From positions 1 through 33,832 of the forward strand of contig NZ_JAJTHI010000083.1 of the NCBI RefSeq assembly GCF_021298855.1: a DNA stretch of 33,832 nucleotides, written 5' to 3'. Position numbers and translations under genes: made by a program. The notes beneath the pieces are model-generated. The model saw only the letters and a program-made list of their open reading frames with translations. It made no database searches and was not told where the DNA came from. This DNA is from Gemmatimonas sp. Lineage in GTDB: Bacteria; Gemmatimonadota; Gemmatimonadetes; Gemmatimonadales; Gemmatimonadaceae. Below are positions 23,221 through 31,618 of this stretch, in pieces (the first letter of the stretch is position 1; every line of letters starts with the position of its first letter).

Positions 23221-23252
23221 TTTCCGGAGATTCCTGTCCGGAAAAGTGGACA
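23221..23252. other. two nested palindromes between the NUDIX and sigma genes
   Basis: TTTCCGGA (23221-23228) pairs with TCCGGAAA (23237-23244), and overlapping it TGTCC (23235-23239) pairs with GGACA (23248-23252). The two structures exclude each other. There is no U-tract on either strand. It may be a NUDIX-transcript end, an operator or a remnant of a transposon end. Confidence 0.35.
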
Positions 23253-23271
23253 CCACCCGCGACATATCGGC

Positions 23272-23817
23272 TCAGTTGAGGCGAAAGCCTGCCGCATAGA
23301 GCAGGGCCAGCGCCGTTTTGGCGTCCTGGATCTCCCCCCGCTCGATCATGGACAGGGCGCGCGACAGCCGCGTCGGCACCAGCTCCATGAACTCATCGGC
23401 CTCGCGATGCGCCTCACCGGGCACGAGCCCCGTCGCCACGAAGAGATGGATCTTCTCGTCCGTGAAGCCGGGAGTCGTGTACATGGTGAACAGCTGTTCG
23501 ACACGCGCCGCCGTGTACCCGGTTTCCTCCTGCAGCTCCCGCCGAGCGCAGTCGGCTGGGCTTTCCCCGGGGTCGAGCCGTCCCGCCGGGATCTCGTACA
23601 GAAACTGCTCGGCGGCATAGCGGTACTGCCGAATGAGCAGCACCTCCGGGTCGTCTCCGGCATCCCCCAGCAGCGGCACCACCGCGCTGGCACCCGGATG
23701 GCGAATCATTTCCAGCGTGCCAACCGACCCATCGGGAAAGCGCACCTCGTCGAGATCGACCGAGATGATGCGGCCGTGATAGACGCGCGTCCCACCCACC
23801 TTGCCGGGTTCGCTCAC
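23272..23817 (-). CDS. NUDIX hydrolase, probable ADP-ribose pyrophosphatase
   Basis: 181 residues from GTG 23817. The NUDIX box is complete at residues 79-101 (Gly79, Glu85, REL 93-95, Glu97, Glu98, Gly100), matching G-x5-E-x7-REU-x-EE-x-GU. Upstream, VGTLEMIRHPGASAVVPLL and VLLIRQYRYAAEQFLYEIPAG are typical of the ADP-ribose pyrophosphatase branch, as is TPGFTDEKIHLFVATGL after the box. It hydrolyses ADP-ribose to AMP and ribose 5-phosphate in known members. The GTG overlaps the stop of the SET-domain gene (GTGA), so both are coupled. A longer frame runs upstream into the SET gene, but this extension is out-of-frame noise over conserved SET codons. Confidence 0.92.
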   Translation of the reverse strand: MSEPGKVGGTRVYHGRIISVDLDEVRFPDGSVGTLEMIRHPGASAVVPLLGDAGDDPEVLLIRQYRYAAEQFLYEIPAGRLDPGESPADCARRELQEETGYTAARVEQLFTMYTTPGFTDEKIHLFVATGLVPGEAHREADEFMELVPTRLSRALSMIERGEIQDAKTALALLYAAGFRLN

Positions 23818-24578
23818 CGGCGCTGTCTCGTGGCGTGCCGTTCGGCCACGTGCGGGTGCCGGACGTGCGGATCGGCCGGCTGCGTGGCCGTCCGCTTGCG
23901 CACCGGTTTCTTCGGCTTCTTCACATCGTTCCCCGCCAACCACTCGCGTGCCGTCTTCCTGAGATAGACCGGCACCCGCAGGATCGTCCCGCGGCACTTC
24001 TTCGAACCGCAGCGGCAGGCGTAATACCGGATGTCCTCCGGCTCGTATTCGTCCTGCCAGTCGAAGCGGTAGTCGTACGTGAGCTCGGTTTCGGGGGCAA
24101 TGGCCTTGATGGCCTTGATGTAGATGTGCCCCCGCTCGATCTCCGTCTCGCAGTTCGGATCACAGGAGTGATTGATGAACCGCGCGTCGTTGCCGCCATA
24201 GCGGGCGTCGAGCACCGTGTTCTCGTCCAGCACGAAGAGAAACGTGTGGTGCCGCCCCTCGTTGTCGTCGTAGCGACGGTCGGCTTCCTCGTGGGTGATG
24301 CGCTGTCCCCAGTACTCGTCCACGATCTGGCCCTTGCGAATGGGCTTGATCGCAAATGCGCCGCGCCCCTGAATGCGCGAGCGCCGCACTTCGTACAGCT
24401 CCGACTTGGGCGGCTTCGCCGGCGTGGCCTTCCGGGCCGCCTTCTTGGCCGCCTTCTTGGCCACCTTCTTGACCGCCTTCTTGGCCGCCTTCCTGGCCGG
24501 CGGCGGTGTCGGTGTGGTGGCCACCTTCCGGGTGACCGTGCGGGGCGAGGCTGGCGAAGACTTCCGAGCTGGCGTCAC
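23814..24578 (-). CDS. SET-domain protein-lysine methyltransferase with histone-H1-like N-terminal tail
   Basis: 254 residues. Residues 1-57 are a Lys/Ala/Pro tail (KAAKKAVKKVAKKAAKKA) like histone H1 or bacterial H1-like proteins, probably DNA-binding. Residues 61-174 are a SET domain: RIQGRGAFAIKPIRKGQIV, INHSCDPNCETEI (SAM-binding NHSC at 136-139) and ETELTYDYRFDW (catalytic Tyr region). A post-SET zinc motif follows (CRCGSKKCRG, 188-197). A second basic tail (KKPKKPVRKR) ends the protein. SET enzymes transfer methyl groups to lysine; the bacterial substrate is unknown, and self-methylation of the tail is possible. The GTG start lacks a ribosome-binding site. The tail is encoded by near-perfect 12-bp DNA iterations (about 24430-24500), which could change in length. 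Confidence 0.9.
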   Translation of the reverse strand: MTPARKSSPASPRTVTRKVATTPTPPPARKAAKKAVKKVAKKAAKKAARKATPAKPPKSELYEVRRSRIQGRGAFAIKPIRKGQIVDEYWGQRITHEEADRRYDDNEGRHHTFLFVLDENTVLDARYGGNDARFINHSCDPNCETEIERGHIYIKAIKAIAPETELTYDYRFDWQDEYEPEDIRYYACRCGSKKCRGTILRVPVYLRKTAREWLAGNDVKKPKKPVRKRTATQPADPHVRHPHVAERHATRQRR

Positions 24579-24637
24579 GAGAGGAGAACGTGGGGACGAA
24601 GGAACGGGCAGACACCCGGTGAACGACGCACGATCAG

Positions 24638-26041
24638 CTAGACCGCGTCCGCGTGATCGTCGTCGAGGGGATCATACACCGTGATGGGACCCAGCCCCAG
24701 TGCAGCCACCGGCTCGCGGATGGCGTTGGCATCGCCCACCACCACCACCTGCAGTCGCGACGGGTCCAGATGCGTGCGGGCCACGCGCAGCACGTCGTCG
24801 GCCGTCACCGCGGCCACGCGCTCACGATAGGTATCGAAGTAATTGCTGGGCAAACGGAAGATCTCCACGTTCGCCATCCCCCCCGCCACCTCGGCCGTGG
24901 TTTCGAAGCGAATGGGAAACACCCCCACGAGATACGACACCGCCAGCGACAGCTCCGCCTCACTCACCGGCATTTCCCGGATGCGCGTGAACTCGGCCAC
25001 GATCTCCCGCAGCGCGTCGGCGGTCACCGCCGTCTCCACCGCCGTGCTGATCTCGAAGGGACTCGCCGCGCGGCGCCAGTCGAAGGCGCTGTGCGCGCCA
25101 TACGTGTACGCGTGCTGCTCGCGCAGGTTCAGGTTGAGCCGGGAGGAGAACAGCCCGCCCAGAATGGCGTTCATCACTACCACCGGGAAGTAATCCGGAT
25201 GGAAGCGCGGAATCGCCACATGGCCCACCCGCACCTCGCTCTGGGGGGCATCCGCCTTGTGCACGAGATGCACACGGGCGTCGAGGTGCCGTTGTGCGGC
25301 GGGCGGTTCGGTGACCGGGGGCGCCGTACCGGCCCAGTCGCCGAAGTGCGTACTGGCAATGCGCACCGCCGTCTCCACGTCGATGTCCCCCACCAGCATG
25401 AGCGCCGTGGCATCGGGACGATAGTACGTCTCGTGGTACGACACGACCGCGTCGCGCGTGAGTCGCTCGATGCTGCGTTCGTCACCACCAGCGAGCCGGG
25501 CAAAGCGGGACGCCCGCTCGTACAGCAACCGCGAGAAGAACACATCACTCAGCCCACGCGGCTCCGTGCGCAATTGCGCCAGATCCGCGCGTCGCTCGGC
25601 CCGCAACCGTTCCAGCTCGTGCTCGGGAAATGCCGGGTAGCGCAACACTTCCGCCAGCACCGCCAGCGCATCCTCCACGCGTGAGGACAGCGCCGTCAGC
25701 TGCACGATGGCCGAGTCCCAGTCGGCCCCGGTATCGAGCGTCGTCCCGAGCATTTCGAGGCGCGTGGTGAGCTCCAGGGCATTCATGGTGCGCGTGCCCT
25801 CGCTCAACCCGCGCGTGACCAGCTGCGCCAGCCCCTCGTGGTCGCGCGGGTCACGCGTGGCCCCGGCCTCCACGACGGCCAGCGTCGTCACCACCGGATA
25901 CGCCGGCACCGAGGCCACCATGACCCGCAAGCCGTTGGAGAGGATGCGCGTCACGAAGTGCGGGAACCGGTACGGGCGCGGCGCCCCGGCGCCAGGGCGC
26001 GGCGGCGCCACCGGCATGGAGACCAACGCGGACGTGCTCAT
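24638..26041 (-). CDS. M16-family peptidase-like protein, degenerate zinc site
   Basis: 467 residues with the two M16 domains: N-terminal TRILSNGLRVMVASVPAYPVVTTLAVVEAGATRD, and a C-terminal half with SEVRVGHVAIPRFHPDYFPVVVMNAILGG and RLNLNLREQHAYTYGAHSAF (the Arg/Tyr pair that completes the substrate pocket of M16B enzymes). The place of HxxEH reads EGLAQLVTRGL, so zinc ligands are missing and this subunit is probably not catalytic alone. Its ATG overlaps the stop of the upstream active M16 gene by 4 bases. The two probably form a heterodimer like processing-peptidase alpha/beta pairs. No signal peptide is seen, so the location is probably cytosolic. Confidence 0.92.
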   Translation of the reverse strand: MSTSALVSMPVAPPRPGAGAPRPYRFPHFVTRILSNGLRVMVASVPAYPVVTTLAVVEAGATRDPRDHEGLAQLVTRGLSEGTRTMNALELTTRLEMLGTTLDTGADWDSAIVQLTALSSRVEDALAVLAEVLRYPAFPEHELERLRAERRADLAQLRTEPRGLSDVFFSRLLYERASRFARLAGGDERSIERLTRDAVVSYHETYYRPDATALMLVGDIDVETAVRIASTHFGDWAGTAPPVTEPPAAQRHLDARVHLVHKADAPQSEVRVGHVAIPRFHPDYFPVVVMNAILGGLFSSRLNLNLREQHAYTYGAHSAFDWRRAASPFEISTAVETAVTADALREIVAEFTRIREMPVSEAELSLAVSYLVGVFPIRFETTAEVAGGMANVEIFRLPSNYFDTYRERVAAVTADDVLRVARTHLDPSRLQVVVVGDANAIREPVAALGLGPITVYDPLDDDHADAV

Positions 26042-27348
26042 GCCATCGCCTCGGCCAAGACCGCCGCCGCTTCAGCCGGCGGCTCCTCGGCGGGCACGTA
26101 CACCAGCAGCACCCGGTTGTCGGCGCCCAACCGCTCGCGGGCCAGACGTGACACATCGGCGGCCGTCGTGGCCGCGTAGCGGGCCACCTGGGTGTTGACC
26201 AGCGTGGGATCGCCGAAATACGTCGCGAAGCGTGACAACTGGTCCGCGCGCTCCGCCGCCGATTGCATGCTCATGACGAAACTCGTCTCGATGAGCGCCC
26301 GCGCCCGCGTCACTTCGTCCTCCGTGACCCCATGCGCGACCATCGCATCGAGTTCCGCCAGCACCGCCGCCTCCAGCTGCTCTGCGCTCACGCCGGCGTG
26401 CGCGGTGGCATCGATCACCAACAGGTCACTGCCCTTGGCCAGATCGTAGGTGAAGGCACTCGCCTGGGACGCAATGCGCTGGCGCCGCACGAGCGACTGC
26501 TCGAGCCGGCAGCCGGTGCGCATCCCCAGCACGGCGCCGGCCAGACTGGCCGCATAGTAGCCATCGGTACCGAACACCGGGGTGCGGCACGCCACGAAGA
26601 GGCGCGGCAACGCCACGGCGTCGGGTATCACCTCCCGGCGCGTGTTCCCCAGGGTGGGTGGCACGGTCATGTCCCGCAACGGCGGCCGCGGAGCCCCGCG
26701 CGGGATGTCGCCGAAGTACGAGGTGATCAGGCGCACCGTTTCGGTGCGGTCGAAGTCGCCGGCCACGGTGAGGACCGCGTTGTCGGGGGTGTAATACGTG
26801 CGGAAGAAATCGGCGACGTCGTCGAGCGAGGCGTCGCTGAGATGTTCCATCGAGCCGATCAGGGAGTGGTTGAACGGATGCTCCTCCGGGAACACCAACG
26901 CCGGCAGCCGCTCCCACCAGCTACCGTACGGCTGGTTGTCCACCGACCAGCGCCGTTCGTTCTTCACCACGTCCCGTTGCGTGTCCAGCTTGTGCTGCGT
27001 CATCGCGGGGAGCATGCGCCCCATGCGATCGGCTTCCAGCCACAGCGCCAACGCCAGCTGGTGCGACGGCAACGTTTCGTAATAGTTGGTGCGGTCGAGC
27101 CACGTGGACCCGTTCAGCGTCCCGCCGGCACGCTGCACCAACTCGAAGTGTTCATTGGCCTCGACGTTTGCCGACCCCTGAAAGAGCATGTGCTCGAACA
27201 GGTGCGCAAAGCCGGTGCGATCGAGTCGTTCGTTCGCTGAGCCGACATGGTACCACAGATTCACCGCCACGATGGGGGCCGTATGGTCCTCGGAGAGCAC
27301 CACGTGCAGGCCATTCGGGAGGTGGTAGCTCTCGACGGGGATGTGCAT
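26038..27348 (-). CDS. M16-family zinc metallopeptidase, catalytic subunit
   Basis: 436 residues. LPNGLHVVLSEDHTAPIVAVNLWYHVGSANE leads to the inverted zinc motif HLFEH (49-53) in GFAHLFEHMLFQGS. The third ligand is probably Glu131 in VVKNERRWS, 78 residues on, as usual for M16. The second domain (PRLFVACRTPVFGTDGYYAASLAGAVLG) has SLVRRQRIASQASAFTYD, a weak form of the R/Y element; the good R/Y element is in the partner encoded next. Together they should make one complete peptidase. No signal peptide is seen. Start ATG without clear ribosome-binding site; the gene is divergent from the M8 lipoprotein across 126 bases. Confidence 0.94.
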   Translation of the reverse strand: MHIPVESYHLPNGLHVVLSEDHTAPIVAVNLWYHVGSANERLDRTGFAHLFEHMLFQGSANVEANEHFELVQRAGGTLNGSTWLDRTNYYETLPSHQLALALWLEADRMGRMLPAMTQHKLDTQRDVVKNERRWSVDNQPYGSWWERLPALVFPEEHPFNHSLIGSMEHLSDASLDDVADFFRTYYTPDNAVLTVAGDFDRTETVRLITSYFGDIPRGAPRPPLRDMTVPPTLGNTRREVIPDAVALPRLFVACRTPVFGTDGYYAASLAGAVLGMRTGCRLEQSLVRRQRIASQASAFTYDLAKGSDLLVIDATAHAGVSAEQLEAAVLAELDAMVAHGVTEDEVTRARALIETSFVMSMQSAAERADQLSRFATYFGDPTLVNTQVARYAATTAADVSRLARERLGADNRVLLVYVPAEEPPAEAAAVLAEAMA

Positions 27349-27474
27349 GGGTCAATATTCGGGCGTGTACCAGCAACTCGAAACCCCGCGCGCATGCATT
27401 CGCGTTCATCGGCGACGACACGGTCGCCCTCGCCAACTTCTTGCGTGATCACTCCCCTTCGCGTTCACCACGTT

Positions 27475-29316
27475 ATGCCCACTCGGTCCTATTGCGCCCG
27501 CGCGGTCCACGTCTTTCTGGCCGCGGCACTGCTGGCGTGCGGTGACGATCCCCAGGTGCCGACCGCCGCCGCACCGGTGGAAGCCACCACCTTCACGGGG
27601 CGTGTGAACGCCGTGCTGCAGCAGGCGCCCAGCGTGCGTATCACCGACCAGCGGGGGAAGAACATCAAGGGGCTGCTGGTGCGCTGGCGCGTGACCGGGG
27701 GCAATGGCCGGGTGTCGAGCGACTCCGTGCGCACCGACGCCGGCGGTGTGGCCTCCTCGGGCGGGTGGGTGCTGGGGACCACCGCCGGCACGCAGACACT
27801 CGAAGCGCGCGTGGACGGGTTGTCGCCGACGGTCTTCACCGCCACGGCACTGCCGGGCGCGTTGGCCACCGTGGCGCTCGCCACCGTGGACAATCAGGTG
27901 GCGACCGTGAACACCGACGTCCCCGCTGCGCCGGCGGTGCGCGCCGAAGATCAGTTCGGCAACGTGATTCCCGGCTTGCCGGTGACCTTCGCGGTGACGC
28001 TGGGGAACGGCAGCGTGACGGGCGCGAACCAGACCACCAACGCGCAGGGTGTGGCGACGGCCGGCGGGTGGCGTCTTGGGACGCAGGCCGGGGCACAGCG
28101 GCTGCGCGCCACTGTGGTGGACGCGCTCAACGGGTTCACCACCTCGGTGGACGCCAGCGCCGTGGCCCAGCCCGGGCCCGCCGTGGACCTCATCAAGATC
28201 GCCGGCGACAACCAGGTGGGCTCCTTCGGCAATGCCGTACCCGTCCCGCCGGGGGTGCGCGTCGTCGACATCTTCGGCAACGGCGTGGGCAACGTGCCGG
28301 TCACTTTCACCCCCGGGCCGGCCTCGGGCACCGTCGCCTCGGCACAGCAGACCTCCGACCCCGCCAATGGCACCGCCTTCGTGGGCGCGTGGATTCTCGG
28401 CCCCACCGAACCGCGGCAAACGCTCGTGGCCAGCAGCTCCGCGCTTCCGGGACGCGCGGTGAGCTTCACCGCCACCGTGAGCACGTCGCAGTTCGACATT
28501 GACGTGCGCTTCATCGGCACGGTGAACAATCCCGTGGTCCGTCAGGCGTTTCTCACCGCTGCGGCCAAGTGGCGCACCATCATCGTGGGCAACCTGCAAG
28601 ACACCCGCGTCGTCGAGGGAGCGGGGGAGTGCGCCTCCTGGATCCCCGCCGTCAACGAAGTCATCAACGATGTGGTGATCTACGCCCGCGTGGCGCCCAT
28701 TGACGGCGCGGGAGACTCCACCGGAAACATTCTGGGGCAGGCGGGACCCTGCGCGGTGAACACGCGCACGTGGCTCACCACGTACGGGCTCATGGAGTTC
28801 GACGAGTTCGACCTCAATGCGCTCGTGGCCGAGGGGCTGCTCACCGATGTGATCGTGCACGAGATGGGGCATGTGCTGGGGATCGGCACCCTCTGGGATG
28901 TGCAGCGCACCCTGCTGGTGGGGGAGGGGGGCAACGATCCGTACTTTCAGGGGGCCGGTGCCCGTACGCAGTTCACCCGGCTCAACCGCGCCGTCTACTC
29001 GGGCACGCCGGTCCCGGTCGAGAACAGCGGCGGTATCGGGACGCGCGATTCGCATTGGCGCGAGAGCATTCTGCGCAACGAACTCATGACCGGGTTTCTC
29101 AATCGCAGCAGCAATCCGCTGAGTGCGCTGTCGGTAGGCTCGCTGCAGGATCTCGGCTACACCGTCAACCTCGCGGCCGCCGAAGGCTTCTCGTTTGCGG
29201 CGGCCCTCTACCGCTTCCCGGTGGAGCAGAGCAGCCGCCGATTGCACAACGATGTGAAGCGGCTGCCACTCAAGGGCTTCGACGAACGGGGGCGTGTCAC
29301 CCGGCTGCGCCAGTGA
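27475..29316 (+). CDS. Ig-like-domain lipoprotein with M8 (leishmanolysin-like) zinc metallopeptidase domain
   Basis: 613 residues. Lipoprotein signal with lipobox LLAC (acyl Cys22). Three Big_1-like Ig domains follow (about 40-130, 135-230, 235-340), each with a form of VRAEDQFGNVIPGLPVTF and a GVATAGGWRLGTQAG-type strand pair. The C-terminal peptidase has HEMGHVLGIG (His462, Glu463, His466) and, 61 residues further, DSHWRES with third ligand His527, then NELMTGFLN, the Met-turn region of M8 peptidases. It is probably surface-anchored. It shares domain plan, not peptidase family, with the gene at 12606. Its TGA and the stop of the next gene together form TGATCA, so no spacer remains. Confidence 0.88.
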   Translation: MPTRSYCARAVHVFLAAALLACGDDPQVPTAAAPVEATTFTGRVNAVLQQAPSVRITDQRGKNIKGLLVRWRVTGGNGRVSSDSVRTDAGGVASSGGWVLGTTAGTQTLEARVDGLSPTVFTATALPGALATVALATVDNQVATVNTDVPAAPAVRAEDQFGNVIPGLPVTFAVTLGNGSVTGANQTTNAQGVATAGGWRLGTQAGAQRLRATVVDALNGFTTSVDASAVAQPGPAVDLIKIAGDNQVGSFGNAVPVPPGVRVVDIFGNGVGNVPVTFTPGPASGTVASAQQTSDPANGTAFVGAWILGPTEPRQTLVASSSALPGRAVSFTATVSTSQFDIDVRFIGTVNNPVVRQAFLTAAAKWRTIIVGNLQDTRVVEGAGECASWIPAVNEVINDVVIYARVAPIDGAGDSTGNILGQAGPCAVNTRTWLTTYGLMEFDEFDLNALVAEGLLTDVIVHEMGHVLGIGTLWDVQRTLLVGEGGNDPYFQGAGARTQFTRLNRAVYSGTPVPVENSGGIGTRDSHWRESILRNELMTGFLNRSSNPLSALSVGSLQDLGYTVNLAAAEGFSFAAALYRFPVEQSSRRLHNDVKRLPLKGFDERGRVTRLRQ

Positions 29317-30018
29317 TCAGCCCGACGCCGACGCCGAATCGATGGTGCGCCCGCTCAGTGTGAGCCAGAGCATGAGCACCAGGTCGGTGGGCAGCGCCAC
29401 CGACTCGCGCAGCATGTACTCGAGCACGGCGCGGTTGGCAGAGATGGGGCTGGTACGCGTGGGCGAGGGAAGCGGGGTGAGCCCGTGCAGCCGGGCCAGG
29501 ATTTCCAACCGCAGCATGTGAAATGGGTCGCTCACCAGAAGGACGCGCGGTTTGGCCTGCTGTGCCGCATCCACGGCAGGGCCAGCGAGGGAATCGCGCC
29601 GATGCACCAGCAGCTGCGCCGCACCCTGAATGGAAGCCAGCGATGTGCGGCCAGCGGATTCCAGCAGCATCGCGTCCTTGGGGATGCCGCGACGCACGAG
29701 GTAGCGACGGCCGGCGGCCGCCTCACTGATCAGATCACCCGGCCGCCGGCCGCCGGTGAGCACCACCTGCGGCGCCCGATTCGTGGTGTAGAGACCGAAG
29801 GCGTGATCCAGCCGCGACTTGAGCACCGGTGACGGACGCCCTCCGTACTGCGCCGCCCCCAGCACGACGATCGCATCGGCCGTGCCCGCCGAGGCGCGAC
29901 GCGACCATCCGGCAATGCACAGCAACACGATGAACCACCCGGCCCCCAGCACGATGAGCGCGCGGGTGGCGAAGCGCACGAAGCGCGGGCGAGGAATCTT
30001 CGGAGCCTGACGGACCAT
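29317..30018 (-). CDS. YdcF-like protein (DUF218), membrane anchored
   Basis: 233 residues from ATG 30018, which has a GGCGGAG ribosome-binding site 3 bases upstream; TTG 30030 is an alternative. One N-terminal transmembrane helix (ATRALIVLGAGWFIVLLCIAGW) is followed by the DUF218 fold: ADAIVVLGAAQYGGRPSPVLKSRLDHAFGLY, QVVLTGG, EAAAGRRYLVRRGIPKDAMLLES, RTSLASIQGA, and VLLVSDPFHMLRL. Family members (YdcF, SanA, ElyC) affect envelope integrity or polysaccharide precursors, but the reaction is not settled. It converges on the M8 lipoprotein gene with no spacer, and 70 bases separate it from the upstream MBL gene's stop. Confidence 0.9.
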   Translation of the reverse strand: MVRQAPKIPRPRFVRFATRALIVLGAGWFIVLLCIAGWSRRASAGTADAIVVLGAAQYGGRPSPVLKSRLDHAFGLYTTNRAPQVVLTGGRRPGDLISEAAAGRRYLVRRGIPKDAMLLESAGRTSLASIQGAAQLLVHRRDSLAGPAVDAAQQAKPRVLLVSDPFHMLRLEILARLHGLTPLPSPTRTSPISANRAVLEYMLRESVALPTDLVLMLWLTLSGRTIDSASASG

Positions 30019-30088
30019 AGACTCCGCCAAACTACGCCATATCGCTGTCGGGCGGCACCGTCACCGCCACGACGTGTGGGTCACGCCA

Positions 30089-31504
30089 TCACCGCGCGAT
30101 CGCGACCGTGGTGCCGGAGGAGGGGATCTCCACGTGGAAGTCGTCGGCACGCAGTCGCACGGCGAATGCGTCCTGTGCCTCCGCTTCGCCATGGACCAGA
30201 TACACGGTCGGCCGCGCACGCCCCTCCTCCCGGCCATGCGCACGCACGCTCTGCAGCCAGCGGTGCAACTCCCCGCGGTCCGCGTGCGCGCTGTAGCCCA
30301 GCAGCACCTCCACCGTCGCCGCCAGCGGCACCTCCTCGCCGAAGATGCGCAGTACCGGCCGCCGCTCCACGATGCGGCGCCCCAACGTATGCTCGGCCAT
30401 GAACCCCACCACCAGAATGGTGTTGCGCGGGTCACTGGCGCCGTAGCGCAGGTGATGCAGGATGCGCCCCGACTCGACCATCCCCGACGCGGCGATGACG
30501 ATCATGGGACCATGCATGGTGTTCAGCCGCTTCGATTCGCTCACATCACGCGTGAACTTCACCATGGGGAAGTCGAAGAGGTTGGGCGCGCGGCGCACCA
30601 GCTCCTCGTTGTGATCGTACGCTTCCGGGTGCATGGCGAACACCGCGGTGGCATCCGTGGCCAGCGGTGAGTCGATGAAGATGGGGATATCCGGAATCTG
30701 CCCGCCGCGACGCAGCGCATGGAGGTCGTAGACCAGCTCCTGCGTGCGTCCCACGGCGAAGGCGGGAATGAGCACCCGCCCGCCACGGGCGGCGGTGTCC
30801 CGCACCACGCGTGCCAGCTGCGCCCGCGCGCCGTCGACCGACTCGTGATCGCGATTGCCGTAGGTGCTTTCGCAGATGATGACGTCGGCGCCCACTTGCG
30901 GGGGCTCGGGATCACGAATGATGGGCAACCCGCTGCGCCCGATGTCGCCGGAGAACACCACCCGCCGGACCTCGTCGCCCTCGCGCAATTCGACCACGAC
31001 CGAGGCACTGCCCAGAATGTGCCCCGCTTCGGTGAACATGGCCCGCACGCCATCGGTGACCTCGAACCACTTCTTGTACGGCATGCCGATCATGTTCTCG
31101 ACCGTCCGGGTCGCATCCTCCACCCGGTAGAGCGGTTCAATGAACTCGTTGCGGTGCTTCGCCAGATACTCGGCGTCCTTCTCCTGGATATGCGCCGAGT
31201 CGGCGAGCATGATGGCGCAGAGGTCGCGCGTCGCCGGGGTGGCCCAGATACTCCCCTGGTACCCCTGCGCCACGAGGTACGGCAGGCGGCCGGCATGGTC
31301 GATATGGGCGTGGCTCAGGATGATCGCGTCGATTTCGGCGACGGGCACCGGGAGCGTCGTGTTGCGGGCGCGTGACTCGCTGCGCCTGCCCTGGAAGAGC
31401 CCGCAGTCGAGCAGCACCGTGCGCTGCGTGCTGCCGCTGCCCACGCGCAGGATGTGGCAGGAACCGGTGACTTCGCGCGCGGCGCCGGAGAATTCGATGT
31501 GCAT
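30089..31504 (-). CDS. MBL-fold beta-CASP protein, probable RNA exo/endonuclease
   Basis: 471 residues. Metallo-beta-lactamase core: GAAREVTGSCHILRVG, LLDCGLFQG, the zinc motif SHAHIDHAGRLPYL (His65, His67, Asp69, His70), EAGHILGSASVVVE and VFSGDIGR. The beta-CASP insert follows (ICESTYGNRDHESVDGA, GGRVLIPAFAVGRTQEL, IASSGMVESGRI-like VIAASGMVESGRILHHL), then the RNA-specificity His in GYSAHADRGEL and VHGEAEAQ at the end. This is the CPSF-73/YsnE-type group, acting on RNA in known members. It is cytosolic and zinc-dependent. A putative promoter lies at 31550-31578. No neighbour points to a special RNA target. Confidence 0.95.
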   Translation of the reverse strand: MHIEFSGAAREVTGSCHILRVGSGSTQRTVLLDCGLFQGRRSESRARNTTLPVPVAEIDAIILSHAHIDHAGRLPYLVAQGYQGSIWATPATRDLCAIMLADSAHIQEKDAEYLAKHRNEFIEPLYRVEDATRTVENMIGMPYKKWFEVTDGVRAMFTEAGHILGSASVVVELREGDEVRRVVFSGDIGRSGLPIIRDPEPPQVGADVIICESTYGNRDHESVDGARAQLARVVRDTAARGGRVLIPAFAVGRTQELVYDLHALRRGGQIPDIPIFIDSPLATDATAVFAMHPEAYDHNEELVRRAPNLFDFPMVKFTRDVSESKRLNTMHGPMIVIAASGMVESGRILHHLRYGASDPRNTILVVGFMAEHTLGRRIVERRPVLRIFGEEVPLAATVEVLLGYSAHADRGELHRWLQSVRAHGREEGRARPTVYLVHGEAEAQDAFAVRLRADDFHVEIPSSGTTVAIAR

Positions 31505-31549
31505 GGTCAGGACCTGCTAGAGGACACCAGAAATGTGCGCTTCCCTTGT

Positions 31550-31578
31550 ATATCAGACACGTGCCCTGTGAAGTGCAA
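31550..31578 (-). promoter_or_regulatory. possible promoter of the MBL beta-CASP gene
   Basis: On the minus strand TTGCAC (31578-31573) and TGATAT (31555-31550) are 17 bases apart, 45 bases before the ATG. Each matches the sigma-70 consensus at 3 of 6 positions. The surrounding AT-richness supports it, but the call is modest. Confidence 0.33.
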
Positions 31579-31618
31579 TACCGACAAGAAAAGCGACGTG
31601 CGTTCGGTAGCCCTTGAG

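Noticed and set aside
23818..23997. N-terminal extension of the NUDIX protein
   Set aside because: It overlaps the SET gene's C-terminal codons out of frame and is Arg/Ala-rich; GTG 23817 gives the family's normal length.
27406..29247. 613-codon minus-strand frame antisense to the M8 lipoprotein gene
   Set aside because: Same reason: shadow of a GC-rich gene with a clear plus-strand product.
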